Made by a program: the position numbers and the translations under genes. 36,402 nt of DNA, from positions 1-36,402 of the forward strand of contig JAYMTA010000168.1 in the NCBI GenBank assembly GCA_036897625.1, read 5' to 3'. The stretch is from Pelargonium cotyledonis. Its lineage: Eukaryota > Streptophyta > Magnoliopsida > Geraniales > Geraniaceae. Position 1 is the stretch's first letter. Every line of letters starts with the position of its first letter. Positions 22,365-36,402 of this stretch are shown here, one piece after another. The notes under the pieces are model-generated. The model was given only the letters and a program-made list of their open reading frames with translations. It made no database searches and had not been told where the DNA came from.

Positions 22365-23884
22365 AAAACATCAAAAAAAAAATTATAACTTCTACCCAAA
22401 AAAATTAATAGAAAATTGGACTTCTAAAAATAAATTAAGGAATACTCCCAACAAACAGAAATGAGGAAATGAAAATCGTTCAAATTTGCTATAATATTCA
22501 ATTAATAAATAATAACTTGTCCGGACTTGGTCAAGAACAAAAAATATAGCAAATATATATACCGTGAAACATTGCTTGTAGGCTTGTAGCATTAGAATAA
22601 TAGAATCTCCCATTGTATTTTCTTTAGGGAATAATATTGTGTTACTATGATAAGATTAGGTGAGTGACCAACCATATATTTATTGGTGCTAACAAGAATT
22701 TCAAACAAGTATATATGTGTGGACGGGCCATGCCGTTTCTCAGAACGAATTGACATGTAACTTCTCATCTTATTTTATTAAGGAAAAAAAAACTCAAATG
22801 ATGTCTATATATGCTCTTGATGAAAAAAGTTCATTAATATAAGTTGTCGTCTTATTTTGTGTTAGGGGAGTTGTCCTAAAATTTAAGTTTGTGAGTTCAG
22901 GGATGGAGGTAAAGGCTCGTGCTCTAAGGAGTAGAGCTAGAGGTTTAGATCTTTACTCTTAGGTTCTTGGGGTATACACAATGGTAGAATACCCTAACGG
23001 AGACTTGTGTGTTCTTGAAATTTGTTTCGAATGTAAGAGTAAAAATCTTAATATAGTGAATTAATGTGTGTTAGATCTTGATAAGAAGAACTCTAAAGAG
23101 ATAAAAGAGAAAGAGAAAGTATATGATAATTTGTGAGGATATCAATCCTTTACTAAGAATGTGGTATTTATAATATTTACCATAATTTTTATCATGTGTC
23201 GTTCTGTGGTCGTTTGTTGGTAATATAAGGACCTTTTTAACATGACAAACATATATTCTGATGTCGTGACCCTAATGTCGATCTCAATCACATCTACTTT
23301 ATAAACATTTATAACATGGTGAAAATCCTAATGTTGCGGCCCTGAGAGAAAATGTCACGGCTACGAGGTTACACTAAACAAGTATATCATAATTAGAGAC
23401 GGATGCACAACCACTTCATTGGGGGTAGTTGTTCCAGTAAATATTTATTTTTCTAGAAAACACCACCAAGTTATTGTCAAAATTGAGTTAGCCATTTATA
23501 GTTTGGGCTTGGGTTGATAAGTGAAGCCCAGGTTACCATTCTGAATGGAAGCAAAAGCCTACCAAAGGCCTGTTGGTATTGGATTTCGGCTTTTTATGCT
23601 TTTCAATCTTCCATTTTTAAATTACTGGCTTGGACCGATTGCTTGAAAGATGAAAAAAAAAAAAAACGTAACAAATCCAAAAACCCACTAACCTTTTCAG
23701 AGATCACGCAGCAAAACTATATAATTAGCCTCCTAGCCTCAGGACTTGAACAGATTTATTATGAAAAAGAGGCTTAAAGAAAACAGGAATAGGAGGGACA
23801 AACTAAAGATTACAAGATATTTAGCATGCAGCGACAAAAGATTAAGGCAACCTACACGCGAGTGCAAATAAAAATAACCAAATT
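22365..23884. other. Intergenic DNA, probably old repeats
   Basis: No gene recognised. Sequence around 22860-23420 has the mixed composition of decayed retroelement DNA, but no terminal repeats or domains could be read. Confidence 0.35.
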
Positions 23885-24094
23885 CTAATTGAATAAGATG
23901 TCAACCACAAAATTTGCCTCAGTTTGCACCATCCGAAAATTCACTTCTCCCACGAACACAGTTTTATCCCTGTAAACTCCACGATGATCTCTGGCAACCG
24001 AGCCAACACTACTGTTCATATATCTAGAGCGAATAGAAAGGTCAACATTAATCTTAATCAAAAGAGCCAAAGGTTTTTTCCTAGAAACTAGAGA
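23885..24094 (-). mobile_element. RNase H-like fragment of a retroelement (relic)
   Basis: The minus-strand frame contains LIKINVDLSI..., then SVGSVARDHRGVYRDKTVF and later QTEANF. This follows the plant RNase H-like (RVT_3) pattern K.NVDG... G.v.RDh.G....... AE, typical of non-LTR retrotransposon remnants and derived proteins. The Gly after NVD is replaced and the frame ends after about 61 codons, so it is a fragment. Confidence 0.55.
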
Positions 24095-24292
24095 TTAGTG
24101 AGGAGGATAGCAAATGATATTCAAGTCAAACTGCTGACACTAAGAGAACGTGCTTTTGTTGCTATCTAGCTTGTTTTTACAGAGGAATTCTCCTTTTGAA
24201 AGGGTTTGGTATTATCACCCAAACATAGCAAAAAAAAAAGTATAGACTTGGTATATATAGCTTATAGCATGCATGTTGTTGTGATACGATCC

Positions 24293-24313
24293 CATCATCA
24301 TCATCATCATCAT
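24293..24313 (+). repeat. CAT trinucleotide microsatellite
   Basis: Seven consecutive CAT units, upstream of the peroxidase gene. Likely length-polymorphic; no function implied. Confidence 0.85.
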
Positions 24314-24564
24314 CCATCACATAGTGTTGAAAATTGAAACTGAAACACAGAGTGCTAGTTTAATTTCATGACACAGCACATGCCAGCAACTGCAATGCGG
24401 ATCGATCCATCTCCAGAATCGTTCGTGGAGCAGGTAAATACTGACCAGCTCCATTGCCAAAACACATGTGAAGACAACAAGTTGACACAGTCAATCTCTC
24501 ATTTTTATCCATACAAGGTTCTTTCAGAGCTGGATTTGGTAAATGAGAGTGGTTGAGCTCCACA

Positions 24565-24573
24565 TATATATAA
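24565..24573 (+). promoter_or_regulatory. TATA box of the peroxidase gene
   Basis: TATATATAA lies 41-49 bp upstream of the ATG. With a normal TATA-to-start distance of about 30 bp, the leader would be only 10-20 nt, ending CACCAATCAATATCAATGG. Confidence 0.55.
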
Positions 24574-24613
24574 CCAAAGGTCAAGAAACCAATATTCTCA
24601 CCAATCAATATCA

Positions 24614-25790
<1,177 letters not shown>

Positions 25791-26725
25791 TTATTTAGAG
25801 TCATTTCTATATCTACTAGTTAAAACACAGATAGGGTCTAAAACTGTGTGTAAGGAGCCGGTACTACATGGTGTATGCGTTCGTGTTATTACTTGTGATA
25901 ACTATAATCGTATTCCTAACTCTTTTATCGTTTGACATATATGTTGAAGTCTTTATGATGGATTAGTTGTTTTTTAGCAGTAACATTTGATTACCTAATG
26001 TCAACACATCTACAATTAGTATGATTATAAGTTATACTACTGTCATAAACTGAGAGAACCGGACCTGCGCAACGCCTTGTTTCTCTCATACTCGGAGAAA
26101 GGGGTCAGCTTTTTCCATAGGCGTCAAACAACATAGAGAACATATTCTGACAAAACAAGTTACACCTGCACGATTAACACACCGATCAACAACTCTCTCA
26201 CGAGTATGAGAGCATGTCACATAACAAATACCTCCCATAAATGCTTAAGGGAGACCAATTCTTTCGGGAGGTGACACTACGCTTATTTTATCGTTAAATT
26301 GTTGAATTCGTCACATTCATCTACTTACGATCTATCCACTAGCGGGTCACGTTTAGTTTCTAGATGCATGTGTAGTCCATGACGGACGTTTGACTAAAAC
26401 AATTTATCTTAAATTCTTAAACGACATGTCGATATTTATAATGTTCTAATAGAACTAATCGCTTAATTATTGAAATCTATACTCCATAGTATCCGCGGAC
26501 CACCGTTGCTACAAAACGACATGTAGTTCGAGTTGCATTTTCGCTAATTTTAAGGGCTCGGCAGGGTTGGTTCATCGTCGTCTTCCAGACCAGAGTCGAA
26601 GAATAGAGATCTGAAACCCAACACTTAGGTTTCTGATTCAAATTTCCAAATGTGTAAAACCTAGAATTTACTGAATCAAGTAGTTACAAATTGTCAGTCA
26701 AAATTGCAGTGCAATACAAGCGAAG
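25791..26725. other. Spacer between peroxidase and glycosyltransferase
   Basis: Contains the peroxidase 3' region, a short inverted pair (CTCTCATACTCG at 26083-26094 and CGAGTATGAGAG at 26201-26212) and the glycosyltransferase promoter/leader. An AAAACGACATGT motif is at about 26514-26525. No gene recognised. Confidence 0.4.
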
Positions 26726-29700
26726 ATGGCGAAGCATTCCAGTTTGTGGGTGACAATGCAGAGGAAGCGATGGCCACTGACGATCTTGGTACTGTTCTCG
26801 CTCTCCACCGCCATAGTTTTTCTCGTCAGATCTGCTTACGGTCCCTGCAATGCCTCTGGTAGTGCGCATTTTGGGGAAGCAGTAGAAGCTAAGAACATTA
26901 GGATTCGCTCTACTACCAGTGATCTACTAAAACCCGCAGCTGCACCGAACCCTCTCGAATTCATGAAGTCGAAGCTGGTTCTCATGGTCTCGCACGAGCT
27001 ATCGCTCTCCGGAGGACCTCTGTTGCTGATGGAGCTAGCATTTCTGCTGAGGGGGGTCGGTACGGAAGTTGTTTGGATCACTAACCAGAAGCCAGCTGAG
27101 CCGGATTCGGTTGTTTACAGCTTGGAGAGTAAGATGCTGGACAGAGGAGTACAGGTGATTTTTTCTGTTTCGGAGAATTTCAAATCTTTCTCTTTTGGCT
27201 AGTTTACATGGGTTTTGGACAAAGTTTGGATCTTTCACATTTGCTAGTTAGGGGGAGTTTTGATCAGAAATAGATATAACTAATTAGCTATTATGGTCAT
27301 ATCTTCATTGGATTCACTATTATATAATATGATGAATATGGAGAATGGACAGTTTCTGTTGGTTAAAGAGGCTCCCTCCATTGCTTTGAAATCCTTTTGG
27401 TGTCGAATGATTGATGGATCAAATCCTCTAATTGATAAAAATAGATAATTTAAGCTTGCTATGTGGGCATATGGCCCTTTCAGATGTGTTCTTTCTAAAA
27501 GACTGTAATTAGGTTAGGGGTAGCCTGTTGCATTTCAGTTCAGTTTGCAATGATTCATAAAGAACGATGCTTTTGGTGCCATACGCTGAAATGATTTGTA
27601 GGTTAAACATTTTTCTTGAGGATACTACAGTGAGGCTGAGGTAGGGTTGTAAAATAAGTATACGTTATGAATCTAGTTTTACATTAGCAGCCAACTAGGA
27701 GTTATTAAATATACTTCCACCCCTATAGAAAATCAAAAGGTTTCAGTGGGAAGTAGGGACTCAAATATTCGTTCGGTTATCTTTGGTTGAACAATCAACT
27801 CGTGTCCTGATTGTATTAAGTAACCAAGTGCTATATAGCACTTGTTGGTGACTGTACATTGCGGTAATAATATCTGGACTAGGAATTGAAACCATAGGTA
27901 TTGCTGATATAATTTACCCATCCTTATATCCTATGATGCAAAGTTATGCTTGTCTACACTTTAAGCTTTCGACTAGGAAGCTATGAATCTGGGGTGCGTC
28001 ATCTATTATCTTATTCTAGCTTCATATCTGTTGGGTAAAAGTTCTTTTACATTTGAAGCAGAAAAAATGGTCTCTACCCTGCCGCTATTAGCCTTCTAAT
28101 TGTGGATTTTCCAGCTCTGATAGGTGTTTTCTGCAAGAGGTCAGCAAGCTATAGATACAGCTCTTAAAGCTGATATGGTCATTTTAAATACTGCTGTTAC
28201 TGGAAAGTGGCTGGATGCTGTTCTGAAGGAAAATGTTCCCCATGTTCTTCCAAAGGTTTTGTGGTGGATTCATGAGATGCGAGGCCACTATTTCAAAATT
28301 GAGTTCGTGAAGCACCTACCTTTGGTTGCAGGCGCCATGATTGATTCATATACAACTGTAGAATACTGGAAGAACAGAACTCGGGAACGTTTAGGGTATG
28401 TATCCTACTAGATAAACTACTCTATCTCTATTACACTTTTGTGGAGTACTGGAGTGTTTTTCTTTATCGCTACTTTGCTACAATTTCTCAGTGCACTAAG
28501 ATTTTTTATCTGCTTTCTGTTGCTTGGAACTTATATTGTCTGAACCATTTGGTTAAGCTGTGCTTTGTCTGCACTAGTGATTCTTCGTGTTCTCCCTCTT
28601 GCATGTTTACTGGCTTATATTAGTACCACTTCAACTTTTTCCTTTATGTCTTCTAGTTCGTATTTCATTCAAACATTTTTTCCTAGTAAGCTATTAAATT
28701 TAATTAAGAAGTTATTGTAGAAAAGAATTGAAGCTAGATGTATGTACTGCCCTTGAAAAAAAATCATTGTCGGGCACCAAGTGAAAATCACTGTTATTAG
28801 GACATTTTAATAATTAGGAATACTGTTTTTGTGACGCTGAAGCCATACAATTACCAAGGTTCAACAACCGACGAAATACCTGTTGTTCAGTTTGGCTCTT
28901 GTGATGTAAAACTAACAAGGTCCACCAACAGACTTAGAAGCAAGGGATTCTCTTTTGATGGGCTTGTGTGATGGTATGTAGAGGGTGCTATGTCATAAGT
29001 GAATGCTTTCACCTTTTGATATTTCTTTGACCAACTGCCTAGCATTTGGCCCACCATGTCACTTGCTGTGCTTTGGAGATGCTTGGTACTCGGCACTTAA
29101 GGTGCCAACCAAGAATTTAAATGTTATTATCTTAGCTTTTGAAAAAGTAGTGGCTTGGGCTACTTATTTAGCATTGCATGGCGTTAAGTTTAGTCTCATT
29201 AGTGTTTTGGCATACCCTGTAAGGGATTTGCTATTAGTACAGTCAGCATCTTTTATCTTTAAGTTTACTCTTCTCATTGGCTTTCACCTACCATCTTAAT
29301 TATACTTTTGTGTTTGGCTTTTATGTGCTTTGCAGGATTAAAATGCCTGACACCTATGCTGTACACCTTGGAAATAGCAAGGTACTAATGGAAGTAGCTG
29401 AAGACCGTGTGGCCAAGAGGGTTCTTCGTGAGCACATCCGAGAATCTCTTGGAGTGCAGAATGAAGATTTACTTTTTGCAATCATAAATAGTATGATCTC
29501 CTGCTGACTAGACTTTCAGTTTGATGTCTTCTTAATTTGCTAGATGTTTTGTTAGGGGAAAATTATGTTTTTTTTTTTGGTTGGTGTTGCATTACGTTGT
29601 TTATTGAGCTTTCTATTTGTTAGTTCATCATTCAATTTGCTGGTATATTCTATTCTGAAAACTTTGCACAATGTATCTGCACTCTTCAGGTGTTTCACGT

Positions 29701-31536
29701 GGGAAGGGTCAGGACCTATTTCTTCGTGCTTTTTATGAGAGTTTGCAGATCATCCAAGAGAAAAAACTTCAGGTGCCATCATTACATGCTGTGGTAGTGG
29801 GAAGCGACATGAATGCTCAGACAAAATTTGAAACAGAACTGCGTAACTTTGTAAAGGAGAATAAAATTCAGGATCGGGTTCACTTTGTTAACAAGACCCT
29901 CACTGTAGCTCCCTATCTGGCTGCTATTGATGTTCTTGTACAGAACTCTCAGGTATTCTATAGATTTGTTAGTTAATTCTCTGCATATTTTTATTTATTT
30001 TATATTTCACTTTCATCTTCCAGAATTAGTTTACTTTTTTAGTCTTAATGTCTGATTCCCCGATGAAGCTAAATATCTAGTTTCTTTCACCATGTGTAGG
30101 GTAGAGGAGAGTGCTTTGGGAGAATAACTATCGAAGCAATGGCCTTTCAACTACCTGTATTGGTAAGTCTTATACCATTTAGTGAAATTTGTTTTTCTGA
30201 TCTACAGTTTTCTATTTTTATTGGACTAATTAACATAGTTGTATAATTGAATGGTGCACTTCAAGTTTCGATTGGTTCCTTTTGAAGAGTTCATTCTCTT
30301 GAAATTTAATCTTAATAATAGTTACGATTACAATTTTATAATCATCTTGGAAAATTGTTTAAGTCACAGTGCCTTCCCCTATTAATAATGGTTAATACCC
30401 ACCCCATCTCCGCCTCTATACTCCCAGTGCCATCAATTTTGATCCTTGGGTTTTCCACATTAGATTCATGTTATTTGGCCCCCAGGTGTCATTTGTGCAT
30501 GGCTGCATGCTTAGCCAGTTTTAAAAGAGTACAAACGGTAGAATAAATGGTCTTGTACTGATGATACGTTAATTTTAATACAACAAATACCAAAACATTT
30601 GCCTTCCAACTTGATATCCCTCTAGCATTATGTTGCACTTCGCTTATATGCTTCATTGGGGTTTTCCAGTTAAGAGGTCTGAAGTGTTGGTAGTGGGGTT
30701 AGTCTCCTTGAAGAATGTCTAGATGTTATTAGTTATTACTGCAGTTATCTAAATCTTACAGAATATCTGGAGAGATGAGGCATCTAGATATAGTTATAAC
30801 TCATCCTGAAAGTGTGGTCTTGTAAGGAAGAGACAAAATGGATGAAAGAGGTGCAGGAAAAATGGATGGCCATTGAACGTATCACTCCGGTATTCTCTCA
30901 ATTTCCTGACCTGAGTTGTTCAAGAATCCCCGTGGTCCTTGTGGTAGTAGTTCCTGTGACAACTCCTTTCTTCTTTTTTAGTTGAATATTTCTTCATCAG
31001 GTCAAGAAGTCTTTTCATGTTTATTCAAAATTGGAGTTCACATGCACATCTTTTTGCATTAAATGTAAGGTTTAAAACTAGATATTCAAGAACAAGTTCT
31101 GGTAAACATTATCGAGTTAACTCTGCACTTGTCAGAAACAATACACGCAACAAGCAAACACTATTTGAAAAAGGGAAAATGATCTTATAGTGCAATCTCA
31201 TTGTTTTTGTTATATGAAATTCATGTTTCATGTTACAGTCCAGATAATTGTTTATCATTTGTTTCAAAATGATTTCAGGGCACAGCAGCTGGAGGCACAA
31301 TGGAGATAGTGGTAAATGGGACAACAGGTTTGCTTCATCCTGCCGGGAAGGAAGGAGTTAAACCCCTGGCAAACAACATTGTGAAATTAGCCACGCACGT
31401 AGAGAGGAGGTTGACAATGGGAAAGAAGGGATACGAGAGAGTGAAAGAAAGGTTTTTGGAACATCACATGTCACATAGAATCGCTTTGGTTTTGAAGGAT
31501 GTGTTGCGGAAAGCAAAGAGCCACAACCACTCCTAA
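26726..31536 (+). CDS. GT4-type glycosyltransferase with N-terminal membrane anchor
   Basis: Probable Golgi type II membrane glycosyltransferase of the GT-B fold; donor and acceptor are unknown. Exons are 26726-27154, 28124-28395, 29336-29490, 29690-29952, 30100-30162 and 31279-31536, totalling 479 residues plus TAA. A short cytoplasmic tail with RKR is followed by a membrane segment (about residues 16-34). The N-terminal Rossmann half begins KLVLMVSHELSLSGGPLLLMELA, and WWIHEMRGHYF is conserved in plant homologues. The C-terminal half has SRGKGQDLFLRAF and the GT4 signature ECFGRITIEAMAFQLPVLGT, where Glu377 and Glu385 form the EX7E motif. The C-terminus is hydrophilic. Family members are similar to Arabidopsis At1g75420/At1g19710 (from memory), which also sit beside BELL genes. 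Introns 1, 2 and 5 (0.9-1.1 kb) hold no recognisable nested gene. Confidence 0.92.
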
Positions 31537-32534
31537 GTTGCAAGAGTACATCACATCAATCTTCACCAGCACTGCTTTGTACTACTGTATGTAGCCAGAA
31601 ATTATGTAGATAGTATATGTGAGCTGTAGCCATTGTTCTTCAGCTGTTACAAAAATGTCTTCGAAGCTTTCTCAGGGTCTAGATTAGAACTTCCAATGAT
31701 TGGCACTTTCTGTTTATTGTTGAATTTGAATACTAGTATTTACTAGCAAACTCCACAGTGTATCTCCAGAACTGCTGATATAAATGACAGTTTTGAGCAT
31801 TTTACATTTGGACTGTCAAATGCTTGTATTTGTCTGGTATGGTGTTCCGAGACACTTGTTCACAAAGCATAGCTGATAAATAGAAGCTACTGCAATATAA
31901 ATGTTTGGTGCGATATGGCTGGATCAGTTACAAAGTAAGAAAAAATCCGACACAAAATCAAATACCTGAAATGAGCGGTTTGTTTCACAGATCCTAAATG
32001 TTCGAACGAAACACCAACCGGTATATAGTTGTCATTCTTAATTATTATTTTGCAGTTGTTGCTTGCATCTGCATCAATCAACTACATTATTGTCATATAA
32101 ACGATAGTTGAGTGGAAGACTATAACTAGCACATTTTGAAACTCAAAATGAAAAATGTAACGAGTGCAACGAGTTTCAGTCAAAAACACTTTTGAATTAG
32201 ATTCGGACAGACGTTCTGCAGCAAACAAATTCATTAGAACGTTATCGATTCATTGAGTTTCAGCCCTTTAAGTTTAACTCCATACCCGAAGGTCTTTTTT
32301 CTCAAATTTAATTTATTTTTTCTAAAAGAAATAATAGGGGCAAAGTGGTAATTTATCTAACACAGAGCAACTCGGCTACACTACACTACACAGGAGTCTC
32401 TCTTCATCAAAACAGTCCCATTTTAAAGAAAAGTGTGGAGACGAAGAAGAAAAGCATATTACATTCTTCGAGCTCTGCTTGTTCCTCTATATTTCCAGAA
32501 CCAGAAAACTCTTCTGTGAATCGGGAGCGCCACA
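31537..32534. other. Spacer: GT 3' region and RPT4 promoter/leader
   Basis: The left part is the glycosyltransferase 3' flank. The right part, from about 32380, is the AG/AC-rich leader of RPT4, ending GAGCGCCACAATGAGC. No gene, RNA or element end was recognised between them. No obvious TATA box was found for RPT4, as is common for proteasome genes. Confidence 0.45.

Positions 32535-36402
<3,868 letters not shown>

Overview
This is a gene-dense euchromatic window of plant nuclear DNA, very probably from a eudicot. The coding exons are broken by AT-rich introns with GT..AG borders in phase. The families are plant-specific: cytokinin oxidase, BELL-type TALE homeodomain proteins and a class III peroxidase. 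No bacterial or organellar gene organisation is present. Exons were placed by hand from splice sites and phase, and every multi-exon model given for a recognised gene sums to a whole number of codons.

Layout, left to right. (1) 1-2057, +: the 3' four-fifths of a cytokinin oxidase/dehydrogenase gene (CKX5-like), cut by the window start. (2) About 2744-4760, -: a probable small multi-exon gene that I do not recognise; only its last three exons are supported. (3) 5506-8077, -: ubiquitin-conjugating E2 gene of the UBC16 type, six exons, carrying an unusual in-frame 66-bp insertion. (4) 8400-10875: intergenic DNA with a decayed Ty3/Gypsy integrase fragment and a complete non-autonomous hAT-type MITE (12-bp terminal inverted repeats, 8-bp target duplication). 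(5) 10876-13174, -: BEL1-like homeodomain gene (BLH11-like). (6) 15895-19398, -: second BEL1-like homeodomain gene (BLH3-like), with a one-base frame break before its conserved C-terminus. (7) 19400-24600: long leader/promoter region and repeat relics. (8) 24614-25790, +: class III peroxidase (PRX9-like), three exons. (9) 26726-31536, +: GT4-type glycosyltransferase with an N-terminal membrane anchor, six exons. (10) 32535 to window end, +: 26S proteasome ATPase RPT4, nine exons visible, cut by the window end.

The genes do not form an operon or a pathway. What ties them together is ancestral order. From memory, the Arabidopsis genes At1g75410 (BLH3), At1g75420 (GT), At1g75430 (BLH11), At1g75440 (UBC16) and At1g75450 (CKX5) are neighbours, and PRX9 (At1g44970) lies close to RPT4B (At1g45000). 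The window looks like those two Arabidopsis neighbourhoods joined, with the glycosyltransferase displaced between PRX9 and RPT4. The strongest anomalies are the 22-residue insertion in the E2, the frame break in the BLH3-like gene, the hAT MITE, and a perfect 29-bp hairpin downstream of the BLH3-like gene.
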